From the NCBI GenBank assembly GCA_963931925.1, contig OZ007572.1, positions 21,632,882 to 21,696,881 of the forward strand: DNA of 64,000 nucleotides, written 5' to 3'. Positions within the stretch are counted from its first letter, which is position 1; each line of letters opens with the position of its first letter. The stretch comes from Onchidella celtica. Taxonomy: Eukaryota > Mollusca > Gastropoda > Systellommatophora > Onchidiidae. A program made the position numbers and the translations under genes. Shown here piece by piece: positions 24,218 through 36,653 of this stretch. The notes beneath the pieces are model-generated. The model had not been told where the DNA came from. It saw only the letters and a list, made by a program, of their open reading frames with translations, and searched no databases.

Positions 24218-24302
24218 AGTGATGGGTTGGCTGGATGGTTGGTTGGTTGCTAATGCTTGGTTGGTTGGTTGGTTGGTTGTCTGGTTGGTTGGGGTAGGCT
24301 GA
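24218..24302. repeat. (TTGG)n low-complexity repeat
   Basis: TTGG and near-variants (TTGGTTGG, GCTGG, ATGG) make up most of the stretch. Frames reading Asn/Gln/Pro repeats on the minus strand are artefacts. Confidence 0.85.
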
Positions 24303-24703
24303 TTGGTTGGGAACGGAGAAATGGTGTGACAGAGGATCGAAAGACCGGACCACCAGATGTCACGGATGGGGGTGGGGGGGGGGGGATTATAATTGTTAAT
24401 GGCTGCGAGTAGCCCAACCAACTGAACTAATTAAAGGATAGCGCCAAAGATAAATAACAAGAACGTGCGCGCAAAACGAAAGTGCTCACCGGTTTACAGA
24501 GATTTGGCATGGTGGCAAGGACAAAAGCGAACTTTGCGTTGATGTTGCGATAGAGCTGTGAGGGTGAATTGTAGCAGAATGATGAGAAGTCGTGCAAAAT
24601 TTTTACAGAATGTGATTCAGCGAGCAGACAAACGAGGGTGTAATAGGACTAAGAAGTAGGAGAAAATTAAAAAGAAGTGAAAACGGTGTGACAACTCAAA
24701 TAG

Positions 24704-24933
24704 AATATTTCACTGGGATGAAACCATTAATATTTCACAGGGATGAAAGCATTAGTATTTCACAGAGTTGAAACCAATAATATTTCGCAGGGATGAAACC
24801 ATTAATATTTCACATGCGCAGGGTGAGACCATCAATATTTCAAAGGGCCGGAAGCATTAATATTTCACAGGGATGCAACCATTAATATTTCATAGGGCCG
24901 AGACCATCAATATTTCACAGGGATAAAAACCTT
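24704..24933. repeat. 25-bp minisatellite, nine copies
   Basis: The unit is AATATTTCACAGGGATGAAA followed by CCATT. Eight copies are exactly 25 bases long and one is 30 (from 24804). Copies alternate in pairs between a GGGATGAAACC type and a GGGCCG.GACC type. There is no unique spacer between copies. Confidence 0.95.
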
Positions 24934-25310
24934 TAATACCGTGGACAGACTTGAAATGTCAGTGGGATTTGGGAACTGAAGTATCAGCGAAGAAAATCTA
25001 TTAGCATTATATTATATTTTCAGTGTGTGGGGTATGGAGTATAATTACGAACCAGTGTGTTGTCAGCCAGTGACAGTGAACAGCACTGTATTAATTAATA
25101 AGAGGTATGATATATTTCTCCTTGTTGCCTACGAATAGCATGCAGCTATCTTTCGTGCTTTGAACTTGGCGAGATTAGCATTCGATTAAAGCTTACAGTC
25201 CAGAATCATCCCGTTATATGCCAACAACGAAATATCGATTTGTATAGAGCATTGTAATTTCTATTGTACATGGAAACAGTTATTCTGGCTCAGGTGGCAA
25301 TCTTGGCGAC

Positions 25311-25556
25311 CTTTGTTTTTGTTTGTTCCAACTCTATTTTTTCTTTTTTTTTTTTGCACAACTGAGAAATTTGACGTTAAACGTTTGCGGCTTTATTATT
25401 GTGATAAGGGGTACGAATGATTCGGAACTGTGAAACAGCCTGATAAGTGCCACAACGCATTTTAAACAAGTGTCAAAGTGTGCATTTCGTGTACCTCTTC
25501 TACGTACTAAAAGATCTCCAGTGTTTCAGAAAGTAAGGGTAAAACAAACAAGAACT
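25311..25556 (+). mobile_element. MITE family A, copy 1
   Basis: One of five copies in the window. The left end (GTTTGTTCCAACTC) and right end (AAACAAACAAGAACT) are inverted repeats. The core has TTTTGCACAACTGAGAAATT, GGAACTGTGAAACAGC, GTGCCACAACGCATTTTAAA and AAAAGATCTCCAG. Length is about 245 bp. A T run near 25335-25354 expands the left end. Confidence 0.82.
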
Positions 25557-28350
25557 GAAGTCGCGATTTTATCACGGAGTAGTGAACTGACAGCATACTG
25601 TTTGATAAAACCAGCCAGCATGAGGATATTTTCGCCAGCAATATGGCGGGGAATACGACACTGAACGGTAAAACCTGAAATATTCAACAACAACAAAAAA
25701 TCGGTATCGCTACAAGTCCCATCTTTCACCACCTCTCCTTGGCAGGTGAATGCTGATAGTGATATCAATGGAAGTACCAAATGTCGGAATTCCCAGTGAA
25801 GGAATTTTGTTTCCAACAAAATAAGTGCTACCAGTCTGTAATTATTACTTCTTTCATCATATACATGTTGTTGTTTTTTTTTTTGTTTACTAAATGTACA
25901 GTTGTTTTGGAAGAAAGCGGTTCGGGTGTCGCTGTCCGAAACACAGGATACAGAGTCGAATCAATTCGCCAAATTGTGGCCGTCGACATTTGCGCGTATC
26001 ATCCATGCCAACAGTGCAACAATTTGCACCACTCCCTTTCATAATTGAAGAACAAGACCAGTACCACCGAGCTCTGTGATTAGTACTCACCGCGTTTATA
26101 CGCGCGCAAGTTGTGGACATATAGTGAAAGAAGGAATGGTCCGTCTCGGTATTCTGTGCCTCGGTTGTTATATGATCATGGTTTGCATCTATCTCTTGAT
26201 GGTGGCTCACTTTCTTTTAGACTTTATTGTGAGAGGAAACGATGCTTCACCTTCTTGAAGTAAGAAGCGGTCAACAGGCGAATTGGCAGAGTGTGGAGGG
26301 AAATAAAAGGCCAGGGCTCTGCAATGAATAAACAGTCAGACGCTTGAAAGACATGTCAGGTTTCCGAACTGGAAATAGTACATCCAGGCTGGGAAGAAGT
26401 TTGAGACGGAAAGAAAGTTTCCGCTCAAGTTTTTAATTTTTAAAAAAACAGAGCTAGAAAGAAAAGCGCTCTAGAGGAACATACCCAGTTCGATATCTTT
26501 CCTTTATGAAGTGCAAACTGCCGTCTGGCATCTCTGCCTTGTTTTCTAAGATGTTCTCTCTCCTTGTTCTTTTTCTGGCCCTGTGCCTCCTAGAGCCCTA
26601 CATAACCAAGACATTAACCTATGCCACAGTTTTCCCCTATTGCTAGTCGGTGTTGTCACTGTATCAAGGAAAACAAATTCAATTTTGCCGCAGTTTCGGA
26701 GATTGGCGCTGATAGGGACTTACATCCATCAGTTCAGGCAGACTTTCGATTATCGCTAAGCTTCTTGATTTACGTCACTCCCGCGAAGTGTACGTGGTTC
26801 AGTTTGACTCGAATTATAGTGGTAATTTATCAGTCCCAGATTTTTTATTTATTAAAAGCCAGCCTTGTTTGAAGACAAACGCGCACATTTAAAATTATTT
26901 TCGGAAGAGGAAGTGATAAAGTTCCCCCCGCTTTAAACTTTAATATGCGTCAAGATGAAACAGTTAAATGCATGAACCTCGACCAGCATGGGCATTAGAT
27001 TTTTAAATTTTGGTAAACCTTTCTTCAACAATCGTTCGACCACATGCAACGATACCGTAGCAAAAAACAAAGTAAAGAAGTACATAGAAACGACGAGATA
27101 TTCCAGAGACAGCTATCTAAAATGTCATTTCAACCAGGGAAAAGACAACAGTGTAAGGTCAGAATCCTTACAGATTTTGCTGATAACCGTGGACAGTGAT
27201 TAGTTTCTTTTCGAAAATGGAAAACGGTTTGCTACTCCTTTCACTTTCCGGCGATGATGACAATAATCCCAATTATAAGCAATTAAAGCTGAAATCACCC
27301 AGCAGTTCCGAAGGAAACGATAGGGCTAATCTCCAGCTACACTGAAAAAGACTCAGTTTCTGTTCGATTTTCCAGGAAAAGAAGTGCATGTACCACCACT
27401 TCAGTTTCCGTCTTAACCATCATCTCCTCTTTCTTGAGTATCCGATTTAATTGTGGCCAGCCACTCGTCAATGGATCTGGAAACCACGAAGCGCTTGGCG
27501 TGCAGCGTACCCAGTAAAATTATTGACAAGGCATGGAGACAGTACCTCTTGTGTCCTTGAAATCGATGTACTCCACTTAGCAAGAGACTTTAACTAGTCA
27601 AGACAAGATAATTTTATTGTTAGCCAGCAATTTGTTTCGATTCTAGATATGAAGCTGAGCGTTGACTCTACTGCCGCTGGCGTTTTGGAAAAACTTAAAA
27701 TCAAAGACAAAACTTCCCACAACAGATACACCAGCCATGACCCAACAACATGATGTAACATGATTTCCCCAGAAAATGGCACGCATAATACGTTTGCATT
27801 TAGTACCAGCTAGAACTCCTGTACTTGCCTACGAGCAAAAAATGGGAAGTGTTCTAGACAAGTTCTTTGATGTGGGAAGTGACATGGCTAATTCACAAAA
27901 TTAGGTTCGTCTTTTTCAAGATGCCTTCTCGTTTCCCCCGATCTATAGACAACATTTGAATGAATAGGGGAAAATTATGAATGTTTGTAAAAAAAAAAAA
28001 AAAGAAAATGTCAAAAGCGCCAGAATGTTAGGAAGCATCAGCTGATGATTTTGTTGTTAGTTTTCCAGAGGTGTCATGATACTGCCGTGTTTGGCTTAAA
28101 GCTGGGCACAAAGAGATGAAAACACTGGGCTGTTAATGGAGGATGAAAGCACACAAGACTAGATACTTTTTACTTGGACTGTTGTTGCAATTCATAGGCA
28201 ATCTTTAACGAATCGCATACTATTCATCTTTGGGTCAGTAGTGATGAAAAAACCCCCACAAAAACTGTGATGTTGGAAACTGGAATTATCGTTCGATAAA
28301 TCTGTGACTTTCGGTCTAGTATTTTTTTTATTTTACCTTACCATGACATT
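25557..28350. other. non-coding stretch
   Basis: No gene or bounded repeat is recognised in nearly 2.8 kb. Overlapping frames of 60-106 codons at 25781-26258 on both strands show no domain. Confidence 0.5.
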
Positions 28351-28590
28351 AGTTCTTGCTTGTTCTACCTCCATTTTCTGGAGAAAAAAACTGGAGATCT
28401 TTTATTATGTTACATGTAAGAGAGCTATAGCAAAATGCACACTTTGACACTTGATTAAAATGGGTCGTGGCACTTACCAAGCCATTTCACAGTTCCAATT
28501 TATTCTAACTCCTTATCATAATACTAAAGCTGCAAACTTTTAACGTCGGATTTGTCAGTTGTGCAAAAAGTGGAGTTGGAACAAGCAAGG
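28351..28590 (-). mobile_element. MITE family A, copy 2 (best terminal repeats)
   Basis: The left end AGTTCTTGCTTGTTCTACCT and the right end, inverse CCTTGCTTGTTCCAACTCC, show the clearest inverted repeat of the family, about 24 bp with few mismatches. The core aligns with the other copies on the opposite strand. Length 240 bp. This copy shows that the family is an inverted-repeat MITE and not a SINE. Confidence 0.85.
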
Positions 28591-30590
28591 AATAAGGTTG
28601 CGAGAATAATATATGCAGACTGACCGTATTTACAGTTATTACAATGGTTTTGTCAATGTATTTGCCCTCCCTTTCCCGGGATGTAATGTCTTTAGAAGAG
28701 GTGGACACAGCATTACTGTAGTATTGCAGGAGTCCTTTGGCACCCAGTAATCAACTACGCAGAAATCCATCAAGTTTTGGGTAAGTTTTGCAAGAAAGCA
28801 GTGGATGCTATCTTAATCAAGGGGTAGTAATTTGCTTGAAACTCCCAGCATCTTCCCTCTGTAACTGTTAACAATGATTACGGTGGAGGAAAGACTGTCA
28901 TGAATGCGCATTTGTGCATTACACATGTACACACGACGACGTACACATACGAGCACACATATTATATACAGAGCACGTAGCTTCTCACGATGGTCGGACC
29001 AGCATTAACCCTCTCAGTCATTATTATCTTTCAAAACATAGGAACGACTTGTAAGAAGTAAATGACGTGGCCTTGGCGAGTTCGCTTTAGGGAAATGCAT
29101 GCAGTGGAGCACCCATTGTGACAGACCAACACTATGTTTGTAAACTAGCTGATGGTTTTTTTTTTTTGCCTCACCCCATTGGTAAATGGTTCAAATTCTG
29201 GGTTGCCATTTTCTGTTCCGTCGTTTACGAGAGTCTGCAGGACGAACCTGGAGGCTTTTGCCTCGTACACAACTCCCGTATTTGTATTTTGTTTTGCAGA
29301 GGCCGTATCTGCTTTCGCTCAAGCGGATCAAACGATGGAGGGTCTGACGCACGTGCGAGGATCATTTACGTCCCTCTACCTTTAGCATACACCATAGCAG
29401 GCTCACGGGAGAATGTTTGCTGCCATTCTCACCCTCAAGTGAGCCACAAAATTACTGACTCGGGTAAATGAACATTTGAATGGAAGTGTCAGCATTAATG
29501 GGTTTTTCCAGGAGTTGAATACAGGCTCATCATAGGCACCATTTCAAAGTATATTTGCTCTCCTTGTTGAAGCGGAAGTTGATTTTCTACATCACCCCCC
29601 CCCTCCCCTTTTTAAAAAAAAAAAAATCTTAATATGTTATACAAATGCATTACTTTCTCAGTTGTATGCCTGCAAACATGTAATTGTACCAGTGAATATG
29701 TGGGATTTGGGAAATGAAAAAGAATCATTTAAAAACATCATAAACAATATTTCAAACAGTATTTAACCTGTCTTTGTGAAAGTTAGACACAGCTGAAGTT
29801 TAAAAAACATTGGTGTTAGGCTCGCAGCAGTATACACAATATGGACAAAGCCCGAACCCTTGTGTTTCTGTCGATCCACTGTTTGACTAACTGATTAATT
29901 CGTTAATTAATTGACTGCCAAATGCAGACTTTGAAGTGAAACCCCCACAGGTGATTTCCTGGATGGCGATGTCAACTTTGCTGTACAGGGTTACAGGATA
30001 AATGTCCATTTTACACGCACAGGGTGGTTCTTTCTGCCGAGATGATGCGCACCGAAATTTTACAGCTCGACTTTGTAAACAAAATAAAGTAAATATCAGC
30101 CCGGGCGGCGACGCTGGAAGGTTGGTGTTAAATTTGAAGTTTCAAGGTACTAGGGCAGTAAGTGCATGTACTACGTGAGTTGAACATATCAGAACACTGG
30201 AAAGAGGGCAGTTAACGGCCATGGATAAACAGTGTATGTTGATGCAAATCAAAGAGCAGGCGGGAGGAAACAAGGTAAAGAAGACTTGCTGTCTTGTACA
30301 AGCTCCACGAGCGTCCGCCGTTTGGATCCTTTGTATAGCCGAAGGTTAAACTGTCCATGTGCCTGTGGCGTTGAGATGATGCAGGAGAGCCGGGTTTCCT
30401 GTGCATGAAGAGTGTGGAACATGTCACTCTGATGACTGCTGAGGAGTGTTACAGGCGGGCTGTTGTTGAGTCTTTGACATGCTCACGCGCATATATATAT
30501 GCAGACATGGTTAGGAAGGAAGAGGGTTGTAGGCAGCGTAGACGCTAAAACGACCTGTATCGCTTGAGTCTTTTCAGTGTTATGACATAT
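28591..30590. other. non-coding stretch
   Basis: A 117-codon + strand frame (29118-29471) and a 71-codon minus frame (30212-30427) have no recognisable motif. A C run followed by A run lies near 29596-29626. Confidence 0.5.
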
Positions 30591-30830
30591 TGCCATTGCT
30601 CTACGCTAATGGCTAAGGCCATTTTGACACTTCTGAGATATTAGTGAAAAAAAAAACTGTTTCTTTTCCTGTCATTTGGTGACTTATGCCACCATGATTC
30701 TATTGGACTATTACATTTTCATATGGGCGCATTTCTTTTTCTACAGTATTATCTGATAGCCCTCATGCTCAAGAATGTAAAAAATTGTCAGGTGTCTTTT
30801 GTTATATGCCATTATTGTAGAGCAGTGACA
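30591..30830 (-). mobile_element. MITE family L, copy 1
   Basis: The ends read CATTGCTCTACGCTAATGGC on the left and, inverse, TCACTGCTCTACAATAATGG on the right. The interior has CCATTTGGTGACTTATGCC in inverse relation to copies 2 and 3. AT flanks both sides, so a 2-bp duplication is possible. Length 240 bp. Confidence 0.85.
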
Positions 30831-31122
30831 ATAATTATTGGCCTCGCTATATGCGGACCATTCGTAATAATTATTACTTTAGCCGCTGAATACTGGTATC
30901 ATTGCTGCTGAAACACTTTCCCCTGAATTTATAATAAACGTCCAATTGCATCATTGTTTAGAAAGTTTCTTTCAAAAGGCATTTTTACCTCCGCATTTTC
31001 GGGTGATGCAATTCTCTCACTTTTATTTGAAAAGGCCTGCTATTCACCGGACTCTTGCGCTTACTTAAAATGGAGCCCGCTTATACCTCACTGCTCCAGT
31101 GGTACATTGTTAATTGCCTTAT

Positions 31123-31382
31123 CGTTACAGCTCTACGACAATGACATTATGTCAAACTTATGCCAAAAAGGTAGCTGACGGGTCACTGTATTCCTGAGCA
31201 TGACGGCTATCAGATAATAATTATTATAGAAAAAGAAATGCTTCGGCATGAAAATGTGAGAGCCCAATTGAATCATAATGGCACAAGTTAGCAAATAAGA
31301 GGAGGAAAACACAACGACCAGTTTTTCTCAGTATCTCAAAAGTTTCAAAAATGAATTACGCCATTTGTGTAGAGCAGTGACG
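31123..31382 (+). mobile_element. MITE family L, copy 2
   Basis: The ends CGTTACAGCTCTACG and GTAGAGCAGTGACG are inverted repeats. The interior shares ACTTATGCCAAA, TTCCTGAGCATG, AATCATAATGGC and TATCTCAAAAGT with copy 3. Length 260 bp. It lies about 290 bp from copy 1, in opposite orientation. Confidence 0.85.
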
Positions 31383-32011
31383 AATATAAAAGCTTCCTGG
31401 GCCATTCTGTTCTTTTCTTCACCCATCCCATATGCCAATAGATTTTTGCCACCGCACCGTGCTTCAAGCCTGAGAATTTCATTATATCACTGGACTAAAA
31501 TTTTAATGTTTACCCATCAGTGAGCAAGCCTGGAAACAATAACAATTCCTTACATTTTCCGCTCTTTCATCGCTTTTTAGTGTTTGCCCTTGGCTATGGA
31601 GTGAAAGCAACAGGCAGCCTTCTCATGACGCAAGCCCTGGGTCCCGAGGTCAACATTTATTGACCTTCTTGTCTTTACGGGATAACATCAGCATTTGCAC
31701 ATGGCCAGACTCCCGTGGAATTATCTTTCTGATGTCAAATTGTCGTGAAATTGCCCTCGGCATGAAAATATCGCACCGGCTAGGGTTGAGGGGCAAGACA
31801 GGTGCTTTGTGGCACATGTAAACGAGAGTTGTAAACTACACTATGCTATGAAATTGGTCGGTGGTAAAGACAAATGGGTTATCCCACTAGAGGCAGTTTT
31901 GAGAAAAATTGAGGTTAAAAATGAGCAAATGCTTAGATCTCATATTTATTTTCTGATGGATACTTACAATTATGGATCGAAAACGAAACTTCTCACAGAG
32001 GCATGATAACT
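31383..32011. other. non-coding stretch
   Basis: No gene or repeat recognised. Confidence 0.5.
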
Positions 32012-32338
32012 ATCCGAAATTTCCAATGAATGCGGGATGGTCGACATCGTCAAAACTGAAACGATTATCCGTTGTTTTTTTTGTTTTTTTTCTGTTTCGT
32101 TTACGTTCGTCACTTTTGACGGATACGGTGAAATCCGAAGTTTTGAACAATGCGGGATAAGCTACTTACCTTTAGAACCGAACAATTATACGTCGTTTTT
32201 CCTGTTTCTTTTACTTTCGCCACTTTGACGTGTGCGATGAAATTCGAAATTTCGAAAAAAATGCGGGATACGCCACTTGTCTTTAAAAACGGAACAAATA
32301 TCCGTTGTTTTCCTCTTTCCTTTACTTTCAGTTATATT
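32012..32338. repeat. tandem array of ~111-120-bp unit, about 2.7 copies
   Basis: The anchor ATGCGGGAT occurs at 32030, 32150 and 32261. Each unit runs on to a TATCCGTTG or TATACGTCG block, a T-rich stretch with TTTACTTTCG or variant, and GA(C/A).GATGAAAT. The frame is not conserved between units, so this is not a coding repeat. Confidence 0.82.
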
Positions 32339-32934
32339 TTTCATGAAAGGAAGGATAGAAAGAGAGAAACAGAGACGAAACTGAAGGAGAGAGGTGAACC
32401 AGTGCGCATAACAACCCATTTTTTCCGTCAAGACAAACGTGGCACCTGGAAATTCCAAACCAAGATCACCCGTTCATCAGAACATTCAGTCTGCTTTTTA
32501 ACCCCTTAAGTAGCCACGTAAACGAGCAGATATGTTAGCATAGGTAATTAAAATAAGATGGATACGTTGTATAGTTCAGTGTCAGCTTGCGTTCCGGCGA
32601 CTAGATCCATGTTTTCTATACTGCCTTTTCTATCCTATATTCCTTTTGTTGTTGTTTTTTTTTTTTTCAATGTTTATTTCATGCTAATGTTTGTCAAATT
32701 TTATAGATACGGGTAGTTTTTGTTGTTGTTGTTGTTGTACTTGTTTCGTTTGTTTGTTTAAAAAAAAGGCGAGAAAAAGAAAGGCAGTAATACTTAGCGT
32801 TTGATCATGCCGTGGTCAGACAATGCTACATGTTTCGTGGACAGAAGACAGTTGCATGGTCGCAGTAGGGCTCCAAAAACAAAAACAAAAACATAAACCC
32901 ACATATACACCCCCCTCCCCCTCTCTTTCCCTCG

Positions 32935-32935
<1 letters not shown>
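32339..32935. other. non-coding stretch
   Basis: Poly-T (32658-32668) and (TTG)n runs (32720-32760) are present. No gene recognised. Confidence 0.5.
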
Positions 32936-33012
<77 letters not shown>

Positions 33013-33160
33013 TCTCTCTCTCTCCCTCCCCCCGCCCTCCCTCTTTCCCTCGCTTCTCTCTCTCTCTTTCTCTCTCTCTCTCTGTCTCTGTCTGTCTCTC
33101 TCTCTCTCTCCCTCACCCGCCCTCGCTTCTCTCTTTCTCTCTCTCTCTCTCTCCCCTAAA
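32936..33160. repeat. long (CT)n array
   Basis: A nearly pure CT run of about 70 bases (from about 32938) is followed by imperfect CT-rich units with CCC interruptions up to about 33155. The unit CCCTCCCTC...CGCTTCTCTCTCT recurs at least three times, so the array expanded by block as well as by slippage. Confidence 0.93.
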
Positions 33161-34442
33161 CAGGAATTCAACAATATCACTAGATCACTGGTATTCACGT
33201 GTATTATGTTTTCTCCCCGTGAAGCACGTGGAACCGCATAGATCGTACAGCAAGAAGTGAAATGCTGCTCATTATGATTATTATTTATGTGGCAGGTTCA
33301 CCTGTCTTTTTCTGCGCCCAAAAGAAAAGCTCAAACAACAGCGGGGTAGATTTCCTTTGTCTATTCCTGGATCCAAAGAATAGCTTATTTTCATACCCGT
33401 GCATGGAGCATCCATGTCTGCACTGAGCTTTGAACGCACCCGCTTATCAGTTACCGCCGTTTGTGCTAACAAATCAAAACCCTACCATTTTTTGTCCTTT
33501 TCTTTTTCTGGTTGGTTTAAAAAGTTGACAAACTCAATTCAGAGTGCGAACAACTAAGAATTCAAAAGAGAATTCATCGGGTCATTCCATTAAATCTCGA
33601 ACACATTCGAGTCAGCCATTCACACAGTTAAATTACTATTTAATTTTAAGCGACAATGTGTTCTGCGTGTCTTAAGCAGTCTGTGATCCATTTGCGAATA
33701 TGCAGGTCCGCCCAAACTTGGGAATACAAATCGGCAAGAGGAATGGATAACAAGTTAATGAATGAATGAAACATCAGTTAAGCTGCCATCCTTTAGAACT
33801 TCCAATTTATTAATAAAATTATCCACCCCCACCCCCAGCACATGCACACATACACCATAACAGAAAATCGGGTTCATTTTTGCATTTTCCTTGAGGTGCA
33901 GACTCTCAGAGCAGCGATTTTCCGAAAACAAAGATCTTCAGATTTCGCATTTTCCCCATCGCTAAGTCAGTACATTTCTCAAAGCAGATGGGGAGTTCGC
34001 AAGTTGGAAATTTTATAAGAGAACCAGATTAAACAACGGCCTTTTCATATTGCCGTTTTCATCATTCAATTTCAGCTTACTTTGTACCATTTTTTCTGAC
34101 GTCAGTTTAAACGGGGGTGGTTCTCTAACGATGAGGTCTTCTGAAAAATACTTCCATTTCATGTTATTTTAAAATTATTTTGAAGAGCTTCCGTGTTGTA
34201 TTGTACTGTGGACAATACCGGGGTCTCTGAGAAGGAGAAGCCCCTTCACATGTATTCACGTTCATCATTGTTTTGAAATGGAGGATCGCAGACCGCTGCA
34301 TTGGTTGGAAGTTTACTCATCAAGCCTCCGTGGCAGAGAAAATTCTCTTAGGACTACAAGCCCATTAAGATGGAATGAAGACGCCCGGTCCCCAGGTTCA
34401 GGAAATCTAAACATCTTGAAGAGCTCTCCCCCTAGATGCCGG
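33161..34442. other. non-coding stretch
   Basis: No gene or bounded repeat recognised. Confidence 0.5.
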
Positions 34443-34764
34443 TCAGTGGTCACTTCAAGAATGCAAAGTTCTCTGAGAGTAAAGGGGTTTGTTTATTGTA
34501 AGGATAATAACAGGCATATTTAACGACTACCTTCCCGATGACTATTTCGTTTAAAATGCAGTCACCACTATATACCACTTACCAGATTGGAAAGTGGTTG
34601 TACAGTAGTCGGTACCTGTTTGTAACTTCGATGGGTTAGTCACTGAGGTCAGCTTTAGAATGAATGCAAATTTCTCTTGTTTATTGTAAGGATAACAAAT
34701 ATATTTAAAAACTACCGTCCGGACTATTTAGTTTGAAACGTAGTCAGTCCTATTTACCTGATTC

Positions 34765-34885
34765 GTAAGGGTAAAACATCCGAATAGCGAGCGATTTTAC
34801 TTCTATTGTTCAACGAATAGCGAGCGGTAGGGGGCAGGGTTAGCGAACGTATTACACGTTCGCTATTCCAATGCGTAGCTTTCGA
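34765..34885. repeat. insertion with GAATAGCGAGCG repeats and a perfect hairpin
   Basis: This stretch is absent from the sister tandem units. GAATAGCGAGCG occurs twice (about 34782 and 34815) and its inverse CGTTCGCTATTC once. AGCGAACGT-ATTAC-ACGTTCGCT (34842-34864) is a perfect 9-bp stem with a 5-base loop. It may be a small foldback element, or a separate DNA fragment captured at a break. Confidence 0.65.
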
Positions 34886-35006
34886 AAGTGGTCGTTTGCC
34901 CGTACCTGTAGTTAACTCTGTAACTTCGATGGGTAAGTCACTGAGGTCAGTTCTAGAATGCAGATTTGTCTGACAGTAATGGGGTGTTTAGTGTAAGGGT
35001 AACAAA

Positions 35007-35244
35007 TGTGGGTGGGTCTGACAAAACTGGGCTAAAAGTGAAATTTTTATACCTCTGAAAAAAAATCAAAAGAAAATATTTCAAAGACGATTTTAAGCAA
35101 AATAATTTAACCGAATGCAGAAAAAAGGGCTAATCCTTCCCATTGTAAGCAAATCTCAATTTCCATAGAGCAATGCTCCCCCTTTGGAGGGATTTTCCCG
35201 GGAATTCGGTTTTCGGCTTAAGCCCGCTTTCGTCTGATTCAATC
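35007..35244 (+). mobile_element. MITE family D, copy 2, with readable target site
   Basis: The left end GGGTGGGTCTGACAAAACTG and the right end, inverse GATTGAATCAGACGAAAGC, are inverted repeats. ACAAA stands on both sides (35002-35006, 35245-35249). The neighbouring tandem unit shows the uninterrupted sequence with a single ACAAA, so this supports a 5-bp target duplication. No coding capacity. Confidence 0.85.
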
Positions 35245-35385
35245 ACAAAGGTATTTAGAACTACCATCCCATCCATTTTGTTTTGAAATGCAGTCACTCC
35301 CATTTACCAGTGTTTAAAACGGATTCGACAATTGTCGTAATAGGTACCTGTTGTTAACTCTTCAGTCAAGATTGATTGGTTGGAC

Positions 35386-36422
35386 GTGTTTGTCGCGAAG
35401 GGAAGATTATTTACAAGGAACATTGTTTAACCATTCAGGCAGTTAAATTAAAAACAATAAGATGTGTCTTGAAAAGCTGCAATGTGTGTTTTATAGTCCT
35501 GACGTTGCTGTTTTAGGGAAAAGCTGGAGAGACGGGTAGACTGGCTGAAAGTAGTGCACATTTATTTATTTATTAAATCGTTTATAACGGTGCGATATTG
35601 AAATAATGCCTGAAGATGAAACGATTGGAGCATTTTATAAAATGCAAATCACACGAAAAGCATCGTAACACCATAAGGAAAATATAACAGTCAGAAAGAA
35701 CTGCATTGTATCACTGGTAGCATCTTCAACATCGGTTACTATAATAAATATTGCCATTTCTTTCGAAAATAATACCAGACAGAAAGAACTGCGTAGCCAC
35801 TTCAACTTCGATTACCACAATGCAGATTGTCATTATAATATTGGAAAATAGAACCATTGCGAAGGGATGAAATTAATACTCTCTTCATTTATCCGGTAGA
35901 ATGGAGTGGTCGGTGAAGACGGCCGGTGCTGTATCATTTGTTGGCATCCCTTCCCCTTTCCCTAGTGAATGACCAGGATGAGGAAGGCTTGCCAACAGTA
36001 GCTGTAGTAGCATAGATTGTACCTGACCTGGCACTGCAGTCTAGTTCGGTACCTGGTTTAGTCCCCCACGGCACCAAAACTCAGACGGGAAAAAAAATGT
36101 TAAACAGGTGGGGTGAGACAGACTATTTAAAGGACGTCATCATCGCTCTTTGTTTCTCTGTCGACCATCGTATATGCCACCCCTTTCCCAAAATCGAGGA
36201 GAACATGTTTTTCATTTGGTGCTCATTTATAATGATTGTATGTGAATTTTTACCTCCACTGGCTTTTGCTGAATATCCTTTTAGTTGTACACTATGCCAT
36301 TTTATGTACATTGCCTTTAGCATTTATTGTATAGTCTATTTGTTTCATCAATAAAATTTTCATACGATATAGAAGAAAAAAAAAAAGGAGAACGACTATA
36401 CAGTATGAAGGGAGTAGCTGAT
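35386..36422. other. non-coding stretch
   Basis: No gene recognised. Short (TTTA)n run near 35560. Confidence 0.5.
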
Positions 36423-36653
36423 GTGAGTGGATGTGGCAAAATCGGGCTTAAGGTGAAAGACTCCCTTCAAATGGGAAACATTTTCTATGGAAATTGAGAT
36501 TTGCTTACAAAATGAAAGATTGGCCATTAATCTGCACTTAGTCAAATTATTTTGCTTGAAATCGTCTGAGGAATATTTTATTTTGATTCTTTACAAAGGT
36601 ATACGAATCTCACTTTAACTTACTGGAAGCCGGATTTCGCCAGATCCACTCCC
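36423..36653 (-). mobile_element. MITE family D, copy 3 (best terminal repeats)
   Basis: The left end GAGTGGATGTGGCAAAATCG and the right end, inverse GGGAGTGGATCTGGCGAAAT, give an inverted repeat of about 27 bp with a few mismatches. The core aligns with copies 1 and 2 in opposite orientation. No clear flanking duplication. Confidence 0.85.

Larger units (their letters stand above)
34443..35385. repeat. three ~188-bp tandem units with two nested insertions
   Basis: The anchor GTTTATTGTA or variant is at 34491, 34679 and 34985. Each unit continues with GTAAGG(A/G)TAA..A, ACTACC, TTTGAAA.G.AGTCA, GGTACCTG or CGTACCTG, and in units 1-2 CTTCGATGGGT(T/A)AGTCACTGAGG. Unit 1 is uninterrupted. Unit 2 carries a ~120-bp insertion with a perfect hairpin (34765-34885). 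Unit 3 carries MITE D copy 2 (35007-35244). The uninterrupted units give the empty-site sequence for both. Confidence 0.85.

Noticed and set aside
24704..24933. CRISPR-like array
   Set aside because: Units abut with no spacers, and the sequence is eukaryotic; it is a minisatellite.
29152..29385. Possible exon with a TTTTGTTTTGCAG acceptor
   Set aside because: The acceptor-like site lies inside the frame and there is no coding-like pattern on its downstream side beyond about 25 codons.
32816..33260. 145- and 96-codon frames across 32.8-33.3 kb
   Set aside because: Products of the (CT)n array.
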